This document shows, one piece after another, positions 26,387 through 36,100 of a stretch of 40,727 nucleotides of DNA. The notes beneath the pieces were generated by a model, which worked only from the letters and a program-made list of their open reading frames with translations, searched no databases and was not told where the DNA came from. The DNA comes from Asanoa siamensis (lineage in GTDB: Bacteria > Actinomycetota > Actinomycetes > Mycobacteriales > Micromonosporaceae). Location of the stretch: positions 1 through 40,727 of the forward strand of contig NZ_BONE01000071.1 in assembly GCF_016862555.1 (NCBI RefSeq), read 5' to 3'. The position numbers were made by a program, and so were the translations under genes. Within the stretch, counting starts at the first letter, position 1, and each line of letters opens with the position of its first letter.

Positions 26387-27676
26387 TCAGCCCAGCAAAC
26401 CGGCTTCGCGAGCTGCCCGAAGCGACGGCTTGACGCGATACGTCGGCCCCACCTGGCCCGCCACCGCGTCGATCGTCTTGAGGCCCTCGCCGGTGTTGAA
26501 CACGACCGTCTCCAGCGAGGGGTCGAGCCGGCCCGAGGCGACCAGCTTCTGCAGCACCGCCGTCGTCACGCCGCCCGCCGTCTCCGCGAAGACACCCGTC
26601 GTGCGGGCCAGCAACCGGATCGCCGCGCGGATCTCGTCGTCGTCGGCGTAGTCCATCCACCCACCGGTGCGGCGCACCGCCTCCAGCGCGTACAGCCCCG
26701 CGGCGGGGTCACCGATGTTCAGCGACTTCGCGATGCCCGTCGGGCGTACCGGCGTGATCTCGTCGGTGTCGTTGTGCAGTGCCGTCGCGATCGGGTTGCA
26801 GCCCGCCGACTGGGCACCGAAGACGCGCCACCCGCCGGACGGCGCCGTCGCCAGCCCGATCTCGACCAGCTCGCTGAACGCCTTGTCGATCTTGGTGAGC
26901 AGCTCGCCGCTGGCCATCGGGATGACCACCTGCGCCGGGATCCGCCAGCCGAGCTGCTCGGCCACCTCGTAGCCGAGGGTCTTGGAGCCCTCCGCGTAGA
27001 ACGGCCGCACGTTCACGTTGACGAACGCGGTGTCCTCGAACTCGTCGGTCTCCACGAGCTCGCTGCAGAGCCGGTTGACGTCGTCGTACGAGCCGTCGAT
27101 GGCGACCAGGTCACCGCCGTACACCGCGGTCGTGATGACCTTGCCCTGCTCCAGGTCGCCGGGGATGAAGACGATCGACGGGACGCCGGCCCGGGCGGCG
27201 TGCGCGGCCACCGAGTTGGCCAGGTTGCCGGTCGACGCGCAGGCGAACCGGGTGAAGCCGAGCCCGCGGGCGGCGGTCAGCGCCACGGAGACCACGCGGT
27301 CCTTGAACGAGTGCGTCGGGTTGGCGCTGTCGTCCTTGACCCACAGCGGCGCGCTGATGCCCAGCTCGGCGGCGAGCGCGGGGGCCGACACCAACGGCGT
27401 CAGGCCCGGGTCGAGGGTGACCCGGCTGGCCGGGTCCTGGCCGACCGGCAGCAGCGGCGCGTACCGCCAGATGTTCTGGGGACCGGCGACGATCTGACCG
27501 CGGGTGACCCGCGCCAGCGCGGCCTGGTCGTAGGCGACCTCGAGCGGGCCGAAACACTCGTAGCAGGCGTGCTGTGCGGCCAGCGGGTATTCGGCGCCGC
27601 AGCCGCGACAGACGAGGGCGCGCGCGGGCGACTCGGCGACGGGAGAGGTGGTGGTCTCGTCGATGATCGACGTCAT
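26387..27676 (-). CDS. thrC: Threonine synthase
   Basis: A 429-residue PLP enzyme that converts O-phosphohomoserine to threonine. The N-terminus carries a zinc-ribbon-like cysteine set (C23, C26, C38, C41 in CRGCGAEY and CYEC), as in the longer threonine synthases. The PLP lysine is K125 in NPTHSFKDR, and the phosphate-binding loop is ASTGNLANS near 147-155. GEGLKTIDA near the C-terminus is also conserved. The start ATG follows GAGAGGA with 10-nt spacing. This ribosome-binding site overlaps the 3' strand of the P1 helix of a SAM-I riboswitch, so translation is probably lowered when S-adenosylmethionine is plentiful. No hom or thrB gene is adjacent. Confidence 0.95.
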   Translation of the reverse strand: MTSIIDETTTSPVAESPARALVCRGCGAEYPLAAQHACYECFGPLEVAYDQAALARVTRGQIVAGPQNIWRYAPLLPVGQDPASRVTLDPGLTPLVSAPALAAELGISAPLWVKDDSANPTHSFKDRVVSVALTAARGLGFTRFACASTGNLANSVAAHAARAGVPSIVFIPGDLEQGKVITTAVYGGDLVAIDGSYDDVNRLCSELVETDEFEDTAFVNVNVRPFYAEGSKTLGYEVAEQLGWRIPAQVVIPMASGELLTKIDKAFSELVEIGLATAPSGGWRVFGAQSAGCNPIATALHNDTDEITPVRPTGIAKSLNIGDPAAGLYALEAVRRTGGWMDYADDDEIRAAIRLLARTTGVFAETAGGVTTAVLQKLVASGRLDPSLETVVFNTGEGLKTIDAVAGQVGPTYRVKPSLRAAREAGLLG

Positions 27677-27690
27677 GAGGCTGAGGTCCT

Positions 27691-27824
27691 CTCATCTTCC
27701 CCACGCCGCACCGTGCGACGGGGACGGAATTGGCACCTGCGCACCGCACGCTCTGCGATGAGTCGTCAGCGGTGGTGGTTGCCGGGGCGTCTTCGGGCCG
27801 TATCCCTCAGCCCCTCTGGATGAG
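27691..27824 (-). ncRNA. SAM-I (S-box) riboswitch in the thrC leader
   Basis: On the minus strand the full S-box layout is readable. P1 is CTCATC (27824-27819) with GATGAG (27696-27691). P2 holds GAGGGGCTGAGGGATACGG, with CGAAGACGCCCCGGCAACC closing it. P3 is CACCGC with GCGGTG. The highly conserved GGTGCCAATTCC occupies 27737-27726. A P4-type stem pairs CCCC with GGGG. The SAM-IV consensus fits less well. There is no terminator between aptamer and gene; instead the 3' strand of P1 shares GAG with the thrC ribosome-binding site GAGAGGA. This predicts a translational OFF switch: SAM stabilises P1 and hides the site. Confidence 0.9.
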
Positions 27825-27849
27825 GTATGCAGTTGTGCTCACAAGAGTA

Positions 27850-27901
27850 AGGCCTGGACCACCAAACAGTCCTGTCCCTTCCCAACGTGTGAACCAGGCC
27901 T
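27850..27901. repeat. 8-bp inverted repeat between the ABC permease gene and the riboswitch
   Basis: AGGCCTGG (27850-27857) is complementary to CCAGGCCT (27894-27901) across a 36-nt loop. It directly follows the permease stop and could weakly terminate it, or flank the thrC promoter. The large loop makes either role uncertain. Confidence 0.3.
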
Positions 27902-27908
27902 CAGCGGA

Positions 27909-28775
27909 TCAACTGGTCACGTCCTTGCGGGTGAACCGCCAGAACGCCAGCGACCAGAACAGCGTCGCGTAGACGACGGCCGATATGACCCCTTTGACGA
28001 TGTCGTCGACCTGCACCGGCGTGGAGAGCAGGCCGAGCCACGCCGTGCTGTAGTGGGTCGGCAACAGGTTGCGCACGAACCCCAGGGCGGTGATCTGGTC
28101 AAGGATGCTCGACAGGATCCACACCAGCACCGCACCGCCGACCGCGCCGAGCGGGGCGTCCGTCGTCACCGAGAGCAGGAACGCCAGCCCGGCCACGACG
28201 AGCAGCACCACCGCCAGATAGCCGAGGATGCCCAGCAGGCGGAGCAGGCCAGGGCCGGCGGCGATCTCGTTGGCCACCGTGCTCCGCAGCGGCTCCCAGC
28301 CGTACCGGGCCGTGCCGATCGCCAGCGCCGTGCCGGCCAGCGTCAGCAGCGCGAGCCCCGAGTAGCCGAGCGCGACGACCAGCTTGACCGCCACGAGCCG
28401 GGCCCGCGGCACCGGGACCGCCAGCAGGTAGCGCAGGCTGCCCCACTGCGCCTCGCTGGCCACGGTGTCGCCGCAGAACAGGGCCACGGCGACGACGAGC
28501 AGGAAGGTCGCCGACACGTAGAGGCAGAACAGCGTGAAGTTGAGGCCGCCGGAGGTGGCGAGGTCGATCAGGCTGCCGAACTCGCCGCCGCCGTTGTCGT
28601 CGTCGCCGGTGCTGTCGAACTGGAACGCGATCAGGATGATCACCGGAAGCAGGACCATCAGGCCCAGGGCCCATCGGGTACGCGCACGCGACCACTGCCG
28701 TCGCCACTCGGCGCGGATCGGCAGGGTACGGGCCGCCCGATAGTTCACGGCCGCACCGGCCTGGACGTCGGTCAT
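27909..28775 (-). CDS. ABC transporter permease (ABC-2 type)
   Basis: A 288-residue integral membrane protein of the ABC-2 type. One helix lies near 37-52, followed by a short extracytoplasmic acidic loop (DSTGDDDNGGGEFG), and then five helices. SEAQWGSLRYLLAVPVPRARLVAVKLVV near 107-134 is the coupling region typical of ABC-2 permeases that replace the older NatB/CcmB type. Its ATG overlaps the stop codon of the upstream ATPase-hydrolase gene by one base (TGATG), so the two proteins are translationally coupled and form one transporter. The substrate is not known. Confidence 0.88.
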   Translation of the reverse strand: MTDVQAGAAVNYRAARTLPIRAEWRRQWSRARTRWALGLMVLLPVIILIAFQFDSTGDDDNGGGEFGSLIDLATSGGLNFTLFCLYVSATFLLVVAVALFCGDTVASEAQWGSLRYLLAVPVPRARLVAVKLVVALGYSGLALLTLAGTALAIGTARYGWEPLRSTVANEIAAGPGLLRLLGILGYLAVVLLVVAGLAFLLSVTTDAPLGAVGGAVLVWILSSILDQITALGFVRNLLPTHYSTAWLGLLSTPVQVDDIVKGVISAVVYATLFWSLAFWRFTRKDVTS

Positions 28776-31570
28776 CAGCGGTCTCCGCTTCCACTAGAGC
28801 TCTCGCCGACCAAGGCGAGGAACGCGTCTTCGAGGCGGCGCCGGGGCACCACCCGCTCCACGCCGATGCCGGCCCGCACCAGCGAGGCCACCACCTCGCT
28901 GCGCGCGGTGCCGTTGGTGTCGACCACGAGCTGCCGCGGGTCGCCGTCGACCGCGACCGACCGCACGCCGGCCAGCTTCCCGAGCAGCTCGACCGCCGCG
29001 GGGGCGTCCGAGACCTCGATCTGCACGGTCGGCGACTCGCCGACGATCTCGTCGACCTGCCCGGACGCCACGATCGCGCCCTTGTTGACCACGACCACGT
29101 GGGTGCAGGTCTGCTCCACCTCGGCCAGCAGGTGGCTGGAGACCAGCACCGCCCGCCCGTCGGTGGCGTACCGCTTGAGCACGCGGCGCATCTCGGCGAT
29201 CTGCGGCGGGTCGAGCCCGTCCGTCGGCTCGTCGAGCACGAGCAGCTCCGGCAGGCCGAGCATGGCCTGCGCGATGGCGAGCCGCTGCCGCATGCCGTGG
29301 CTGTAGGTCTTGACGCGGCGGTGCACCGACGCGCCCAGCCCGGCGATCTCCAGCGCGCGCTCGAACTGGGCGTCGGCCTCCGGGCGCCCGGTGGCGGCCC
29401 AGTACGCGCGCAGGTTGGCCAGCCCGCTCAGGTGCGGCAGGAACCCCGGCCCCTCGACCAGCGCGCCGATCCGCGAGAGCACCGGCGAACCGGGCACCAG
29501 CGGGTGCCCGAACACGTGCACCTGGCCGGCGGTCGGCTTGGTCAGCCCCATCAGCACCCGCAGCGTCGTCGTCTTGCCGGCGCCGTTCGGGCCGAGCAGA
29601 CCGACCACCTGGCCGCGGCGCACCTCGAAGTCGACGCGGTCGACCGCCACGAAGTCGCCGTACACCTTGCGTAGTCCGTCGACCCGCAGCGGCACGTCCG
29701 CGTACTCGGGATGCACCGAGCTGTCGTGCCGGTTCCGCCGCCGGCGCACGACCAGGACGACCACGACGAGCCCGACCACGATCGCGGCGAGCAGGGCGAC
29801 CAGCACGTACCGCCAGATCACCTGGGGGCTGGCGATCGGCTCGCCGGTCACGGTCGGCAGCGTCACGGCGGTCGCGTCGCCGGGCAGCCCCACGGTGTAG
29901 ACGGTCGGCTGGGCCGGGGTCGTGAACGCCTGGTCAGCCGTGGCCACCGCGATCCGCAGCGTGTGGCCGGCCTCGACCCGGTGCACGATCGCCGGCAGCG
30001 TCACCGTCACGGGCTGGGCGGCGGCGAGGTCCGCCGGCAGACCGGTCAGCCGCACCGGCGCGATCAGCCCGCTGGACAGCGTCGCCGTCCCGCTCGGGTC
30101 GACGTCGTAGAGCTTGACGAAGAGCACCGCCTCGCCGGTCGGGGACGCGGCCCTGATCCGGACGGTCGGCGCGCCGACGATGTCCAGCGGCCGGTCGAGC
30201 GGCTCCGAGGTGAACCGGGCGTGCTGGCCGGGCAGATCGCTGACCACCCCGTTGACGAACGAGGAGAGCCCGCCGCCCGTGCCCGGCAGCGAGGAGATCG
30301 CCGCGGGGTTGCCGGCCGGCGGGTTGGCGACCGGCTGCGCCGGCCCGGCGACGGTCACCGTGGAGGAGCCGGTGCCCGCCAGGCCGGGGTACGCGGGGTC
30401 CGAGTAGCCGCTGGTCACCACGCCCCGGTCGAGGGCGTTGAAGCCGGTGATCCGCGACCAGGTGAAGCTCGTGGCCGGTGCGTCGCCGGTGCCCTTGACG
30501 TAGTGGTCGAGCCACTGCGCCATCACGAACTTGACCCGGTCGCGGTCGGACTGCGGCCCGTCGCCGCCGTCGTGGCCGCCGGTGAACCAGGCGACCCGCA
30601 CGGGCGTGCCGGTGGCGGCGATGCCCCGGGCGTTGGCGTCGGCCTCGGCCAGCGGGAACAGGGTGTCCGCGGTGCCCTGCACGAGCAGGGTGGGCGCCTT
30701 GATTCGGTCGAGCACGCCGGCGGGGCTGGACCGGCGGAGCAGGTCGACGGCGGCCTGGTCGGCCCGGCCGGTGGTGGCGATCCGCTGGTAGGCGGCGCAG
30801 ACGTCGGCCGCGAACCGCCCGCAGGACGGGTCCAGGCCCGGCAGCGCCGCGCCGGCGAGAGCCGCGGGGTCGGGGGCGGCGGCGCTGTCGCCCAGCGCGC
30901 CGAGGCCGACCCCGGCACCGTTGCCGAAGAACAGCCCGGCCCAGGTCTTCTTGAAGACGCCGTCGACCGGGCCGCGGCCGGTGGACTCGGGCAGGAACGC
31001 GTTCGCGAGGTCGTTCCAGGTGGCCATCGGCACCGCCGCGTCGACGCGCTGGTCCTGGGCTGCCAGCAGCAGGGCCAGACCACCGCCGTACGAGCTGCCG
31101 ACGACTCCGACCCGTGGGTCGCCCGGGCCGTCGGTGCTGATCTCCGGGCGGGCGGCCAGCCAGTCGACCAGTCGCTGCGCGTCGCGTACCTCGTAGTCGG
31201 GGTTGTCGAGGTGGATCTGCCCGCCGCTGCGGCCGAAGCCGCGGGCCGTCCAGGTCAGCACGGCGTATCCGATGCCGGCCAGCTCCTCGGCGTCGGCGTA
31301 GGTGCTCTCCTTGGTGCCGCCGAAGCCGTGCGCCAGCAGCACCGCCGGCACCGTGTCGGTGGCCGACGCGCCGTCGGGCAGGAACAGCCGGGTGTCGAGG
31401 TCGACCGGCTCGTCGCCGCCCGGCCCCGAGCGGACCGTGATCCGCGCGTCCTGGGTGCGGTAGTCCGGGTCGTCCGGCCAGGCCGCCCACGTGCCGACTC
31501 CGGCGAGAACGAGCAGGACCGCGCCGGCGGCGAACAGCCGGCGGCGCGCACGGGACAGCGGTGGCGACAT
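28775..31570 (-). CDS. Extracytoplasmic alpha/beta hydrolase fused to an ABC transporter ATPase
   Basis: A 931-residue fusion. An N-terminal membrane anchor or signal (about 11-30) leads to a CocE/Xaa-Pro-peptidase-like hydrolase. Its apparent triad is S160 in GSSYGG, D302 in GTADTLF, and H333 in GGHDGG; a jelly-roll-like C-terminal domain spans about 400-570. A transmembrane helix (586-608) and an Arg-rich stop-transfer lead into a complete ABC ATPase (about 627-925). Walker A is GPNGAGKTT (660-668), a degenerate signature SHGMRQR lies at 757-763, Walker B is LLVLDEP (776-782), and the H-loop follows in SSHLL. The hydrolase would sit outside and the ATPase inside. It is coupled to the permease gene. 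It may process a peptide or ester linked to transport; the substrate is unknown. Confidence 0.88.
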   Translation of the reverse strand: MSPPLSRARRRLFAAGAVLLVLAGVGTWAAWPDDPDYRTQDARITVRSGPGGDEPVDLDTRLFLPDGASATDTVPAVLLAHGFGGTKESTYADAEELAGIGYAVLTWTARGFGRSGGQIHLDNPDYEVRDAQRLVDWLAARPEISTDGPGDPRVGVVGSSYGGGLALLLAAQDQRVDAAVPMATWNDLANAFLPESTGRGPVDGVFKKTWAGLFFGNGAGVGLGALGDSAAAPDPAALAGAALPGLDPSCGRFAADVCAAYQRIATTGRADQAAVDLLRRSSPAGVLDRIKAPTLLVQGTADTLFPLAEADANARGIAATGTPVRVAWFTGGHDGGDGPQSDRDRVKFVMAQWLDHYVKGTGDAPATSFTWSRITGFNALDRGVVTSGYSDPAYPGLAGTGSSTVTVAGPAQPVANPPAGNPAAISSLPGTGGGLSSFVNGVVSDLPGQHARFTSEPLDRPLDIVGAPTVRIRAASPTGEAVLFVKLYDVDPSGTATLSSGLIAPVRLTGLPADLAAAQPVTVTLPAIVHRVEAGHTLRIAVATADQAFTTPAQPTVYTVGLPGDATAVTLPTVTGEPIASPQVIWRYVLVALLAAIVVGLVVVVLVVRRRRNRHDSSVHPEYADVPLRVDGLRKVYGDFVAVDRVDFEVRRGQVVGLLGPNGAGKTTTLRVLMGLTKPTAGQVHVFGHPLVPGSPVLSRIGALVEGPGFLPHLSGLANLRAYWAATGRPEADAQFERALEIAGLGASVHRRVKTYSHGMRQRLAIAQAMLGLPELLVLDEPTDGLDPPQIAEMRRVLKRYATDGRAVLVSSHLLAEVEQTCTHVVVVNKGAIVASGQVDEIVGESPTVQIEVSDAPAAVELLGKLAGVRSVAVDGDPRQLVVDTNGTARSEVVASLVRAGIGVERVVPRRRLEDAFLALVGESSSGSGDR

Positions 31571-31881
31571 GCCGCCAAAGGTACGGCGCGGACGCTGAGC
31601 ATTTTCTGAGTCCCGCAGGGAGCCGATCCGTGGGACACATGCTTATCCCGCGAAATCCGACGTATCACGCCGAGCGGGCAATGAACCGACAGCAAGTTAC
31701 CCTGCGTGATCATTCGCGTCGTGATCCATCACAGAGGGCCATAGAAACCGACGGATGAAGGAGAAATGGCTGTTCGGTTTGGCCCGGCCTGGGTGCCCCT
31801 CCACTAGTTTCTCCGTCCGGTGGACGGGACGGTCGGGGTGCGCATTTCAACCCGTGCCACCACTTCGTGGAGGGGTTGCCG
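31571..31881. other. Divergent intergenic region between the ABC operon and the sensory operon
   Basis: No gene is supported in these 311 bp, which are distinctly less GC-rich than the flanks. They should hold the promoters of both divergent operons. I found no confident -10/-35 pair. A small hairpin, CCGTCC (31813-31818) with GGACGG (31822-31827), lies about 55 bp before the sensor gene, whose ribosome-binding site GGAGGGG is at 31869-31875. Confidence 0.45.
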
Positions 31882-33120
31882 ATGACACGTTCCGCACCGC
31901 GTTCCCGCGTTCGCTCGGGAGCGCTGACCGTGCTGCTGTCCATCCTGGTCCTGGCGCTACTGGTGCCGACCGGGGTGCTGTTCGCGCAGAACTGGCGCAG
32001 CGAGGGCGACCGCGCCCGGGCGACAGCACGCGAGCTCGACGGCGTCGCCTACCTACGCACCCTCCAGCAGGTCGCGTTCGCCGTCGCCGACGCCCAGTCC
32101 GCGGCCGTGGCCGGCCAGACGGGGGGCCGGGAGGCGCTCGCCGTCGCGGTGCAGCAGGCCGACGCGACCGACGCCCGGCTCGGCGGCACCCTGCGCACGA
32201 CGGAGCGCTGGACGGGCATCCGCAGCCGGCTCGAGACCCTGCGCGCCGCACCCGCCGGCAGCGACCCGACGCAGACGCTGGCCGCGTACCGCGAGATCGG
32301 CGACCTGGTGCTCGCCCTCTACGCGAAGGTGCGCGACGAGAGCGGCCTCGCGCACGACCCCGACGGCGACGCGTTCCACCTGCAGAGCACGGCCGCCGGC
32401 GAACTGCCGGTCGCCGTCATCGCGGTGGGCCGGCTGGCCGACGCCGCCGTGCTGGCGAAGGCCGCGACCGCGCCGGCGCAGCCCGGGCAGAACCGGCCGC
32501 AGCTGACCCCGGAGCAGATCGCGCGGCTGCAGGCCCAGCTCACCACGCAGCTCATCACGGAGCGGGTCCTGCTGCTCGACGCCTCGAACCGGCTGGTCGA
32601 CAACCTGCGGGCGGCGGTGGACAGCACCGAGAGCCGCACGCTGGGCGGCAACCTGCTCAGCCGGCTCGACCGCTACCAGCGCGCGGCGGACGGCATCTCG
32701 GCGATGTTCGCGCAGGCGAGCGCGGCCGGCGCCAGCATCACCCAGGCGGATCCGTCGCTGATCAACGTGGCGCGCGGCGAGCTGCAGACCGCGGCCGGCG
32801 AGCTGTCCAGCACGATCCTCAACGAGGTCGAACGGCTGCTCGACACCCGCGTCGAGGGCATCGACCAGGCCCGGCTGCTGGCCGGCGGCGCGGCGCTGCT
32901 CGCCGTGCTGCTCACGGTCGGGTTCTTCCTCGCCTACTTTCTCGGCGGCCGGCCGCGCACGCAGCGCCCCGCCGGCCCGTTCCCCGCGGGTGACCCGGGC
33001 GCGCCGCAACCGGACGAGGCCGTGGCGTGGCCGACCGTCGCGCCGATCACCGGTGCGCCCTACCAGGGCGCGCCCCAGGACAAGCCGACACAGTGGGAGC
33101 GATCCGGTGCTGCTCGGTAG
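31882..33120 (+). CDS. Kinase-less extracytoplasmic helical sensor protein of the conservon operon
   Basis: A 412-residue membrane protein with one N-terminal helix (about 16-36), a long mostly helical extracytoplasmic domain, and a second helix near 343-363, then a Pro-rich tail. The opening LDGVAYLRTLQQV resembles the start of helical sensor domains in chemoreceptors and NIT-type kinases. There is no HAMP, kinase or DNA-binding part. ATG 31882 follows GGAGGGG with 6-nt spacing. Its stop overlaps the next gene's start by 14 bp, so it is co-translated with the kinase. I infer a co-sensor or accessory subunit of the kinase. No precise family name is claimed. Confidence 0.7.
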   Translation: MTRSAPRSRVRSGALTVLLSILVLALLVPTGVLFAQNWRSEGDRARATARELDGVAYLRTLQQVAFAVADAQSAAVAGQTGGREALAVAVQQADATDARLGGTLRTTERWTGIRSRLETLRAAPAGSDPTQTLAAYREIGDLVLALYAKVRDESGLAHDPDGDAFHLQSTAAGELPVAVIAVGRLADAAVLAKAATAPAQPGQNRPQLTPEQIARLQAQLTTQLITERVLLLDASNRLVDNLRAAVDSTESRTLGGNLLSRLDRYQRAADGISAMFAQASAAGASITQADPSLINVARGELQTAAGELSSTILNEVERLLDTRVEGIDQARLLAGGAALLAVLLTVGFFLAYFLGGRPRTQRPAGPFPAGDPGAPQPDEAVAWPTVAPITGAPYQGAPQDKPTQWERSGAAR

Positions 33121-36100
33121 GTTACGCATCCGCGGAAAGCTCGCGCTGCTGCTCATCGCCCCGCTGCTCGGCATCGTCGCGCTGGCGGTGCCGGTGGTCG
33201 GCGACCGGATCAGCATCGCCGCCCGGGCCGAGGAGACCGCGCGCACCGTCGAGATCGCGGGTCAGGTCGGTTCGCTGGTGCAGAACATCCAGCAGGAACG
33301 GATGCTCTCCATCGGCTACCTCTTCCGCGTCGTCGACCGCAGCCGGCTCGTGTTGCAGAGCGCCCAGGTCAGCGACGACGTCGCCGACCTGCGGGCCAAC
33401 CAGGACCTGCCCGGCGAGCTGCGGGACGCGCTCGACGGGCTGCCCTCGCTGGCGATCACCCGGGCGTCGGTGCTCACCGGCGAGGGCCGGCCCGACGTGG
33501 TGCTGGCGCAGTACGGCGCACAGGTCAAGGGCCTGATCAACTCGCTGCAGCTGCAGCTGAAGGCCGACACGACCACCGCCGCCGGCCGGCAGGTCATGGC
33601 GCTCGACTCGGTGCTCCGCTCCGACGAGGGCATCAGCCTGGTCGCCACCCAGCTCGTGCTGCTCGCCGCGCTGCGCGAGCAGGCGCCGGCCGGCGTCTCC
33701 GGGACGACCATGGCGGTCCTGCTGCAGGACGTCGACCGGTTCCGCGCGTACGCGACGGTCGAGCAGAACGGCCTGTACGACCTGGTGCAGCAGGGCGTCG
33801 ACGCGCGCAGCACGACCGGCAACTTCCTGGGCCGGCTCGCCGAGGACCCGATCGCCGCGCTGCGCGACATCACGCTGCCCGCCCTGTTCCCGATCGCCGA
33901 GTCGCTGATGACGCTCGGCCGGTTCGTCGAGGACCGGATCATCGCCGACGTCAAGGTCGAGGTCGCCGACCGGGAGCGCCGAGCCCTGACCGAGGCGTAC
34001 GGCGTGGGCCTGGCCTGCGTACTCCTGCTGCTCTGTGTCGTGCTGTTGAGCGTCGCGGTGGCCCGCGCGGTGGCCCGGCCGCTGACCCGGCTCACCGAGT
34101 CGGCCGACGGCGTCGCCAAGGTCGCCGAGGCCGAGCTGACCAAGGTGGCCGACGGCGAGCTGGACCCGTCGGTGCCCGTCCGGTTGGAAGCGGTCGACGT
34201 GCGCGCCAAGGACGAGGTCGGCGACCTCGCCCGGGCGTTCGAGCGGGTCCAGGCGACCGCCGCCCGGCTGGTCGAGCGCCAGGTCGCCGGCCGGCGCAAC
34301 GTCGCGCAGATGTTCGGCCACGTCGGCCGCCGCACCCAGAACCTGGTCGGCCGCCAGCTCGCGCTGATCGACCGGCTGGAGCGGCAGGAGACCGACCCCG
34401 GCCGGCTGCAGCACCTCTACCGGCTCGACCACATCTCCAGCCGGCTGCGGCGCAGCGCGAGCAGCCTCGTGGTGCTCTCCGGCTCCGCCGGCGCCGACAG
34501 CCACGTCGCGCCGCTGCCGCTGACCGACGTCATCCGGCTGGCCCTCGGTGAGATCGAGGACTACCTGCGCGTCGACATCAAGGTGCCGACCGAGATCAGC
34601 GTCGCACCGTCGATGATCGGCGACCTGGTGCTGGTGCTGGCCGAGCTGATGGAGAACGCGACCACGTTCTCGCCGCCGCACACCCGGGTCACGGTCACGG
34701 GCGTCGTCAGCGACCCGGGCATCCGCCTGCTGGTCGTCGACCACGGCCTGGGCATGTCGCCCGAGCGGATGGCCGAGGAGAACGCCCGGCTGGCCCGCCG
34801 CGAGCGGCTCGACCTGGTGCCCACCGAGGTGCTCGGCCTGTTCGTGGTCGGCCGGCTGGCCCGCCGCCACGGCATGCGGGTCACGCTGACCCCGACGCCC
34901 GGTGGCGGCGTCACCGCCGAGCTCGAGGTGCACGAGCGCGACCTGGTCACCGACGGCCGCGAGGTGCCGCCGGTCGCCGCGGTCGCCCGGGCCCGGGTCG
35001 GCAGCCCGCCCGAGCCGCCCGTGGAGCGGCCGATCTCCCCGCCGGTGATCGGCGGCGACGGCTCCGCCGCACCCGTCTACGACCCGTTCCGGCCCGACCG
35101 CCGCACCGGCGTCGGGCCCGGTGGATCGTCCGCGGCACCGGCCTCCGGGCCGGCACCCGCGCCGGCCGGTGCCGCGGATCCCCACCAGGAACCCGAAGCC
35201 ACCCCGGCGGCCGCGCCCCCGGCGGCGGCCGCACCCGAGTGGCCGATCCGCCAGCGCGTGCCCGGCCGCACGGACCCGCCGACGCCGACACCGGCCAAGG
35301 CGGACGAGCCCGACGAGCCGCAGGTGACCCGCCGGTCGGCCCCGGTGAGCCGCCGCACCACCGCGCCGGCGGGCAACGGGCCCGGCTTCGACGAGGCGGC
35401 GCTCGACCGGGCCAGCCGGATGCTGGCCAACGGGCAGCCCTGGAACGCGTTCGTGCCCCAGCCGCGGGTCACCGGTGAGGCCGAGGCGCCGGCGAAGCCG
35501 GCCGGACCGCCGGCCAACCAGCGCCCGACCCGGCCGGCCGCCGCCGAGACCAACCAGCCGCCCGGGCCCGGCACACCGGCCCGCCCGGCCCAGCCCGCGC
35601 GGCCGGCGCAGCCCGCCCAGCCACCCAAGCCGGGCAAGCCAGGCCCGGCACAGGGCAAGCGCAAGCCGCAGCCGGAACTCTCCGACGAGGAGACCCAGGC
35701 CGTCCTGCGCCGCCGGGTGCCGGGGGCGCAGCTACCGACCGCCGAGCCCGAGCCCACGCCGACCTCCGCACCGCCGTCGCCGGCCGACCCGGCCGCGGCC
35801 CGCGCGCTGGTCGAGGAGTTCGAGGCCGGCGTCCGGTACGCCGAGCGCCAGGTGCGCGGCGGTGGCGTGCCGGGGGCGAAGCCCGTACCCATGAACGGCT
35901 CGTCGAACGGCTCCAACGGTGCCGTGGCGACCAACCGCAAGCCCGCGGCGGCCGAACCAGGTCAGCCGCTGCGCAGGCGCCAACCCGGCGCCACGCTGGA
36001 CGAGCCGGCGGTCAACACCGAGCGCCAGACGTCCGACCAACCACCGGACCCGGACGCCGCGCGCGACCTGGTCCAGCAGTTCGAATCCGGTGTGGCACGC

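Noticed and set aside
27691..27824. SAM-IV riboswitch instead of SAM-I
   Set aside because: SAM-IV is common in actinobacteria, but the GGTGCCAATTCC core, the P3 and P4 arrangement and the P1 closing helix fit the SAM-I layout.
32990..33106. N-terminal extension of the kinase by 39 residues
   Set aside because: This Arg/Pro-rich stretch is the previous gene read in another frame; GTG 33107 has a proper ribosome-binding site and is followed directly by the first membrane helix.
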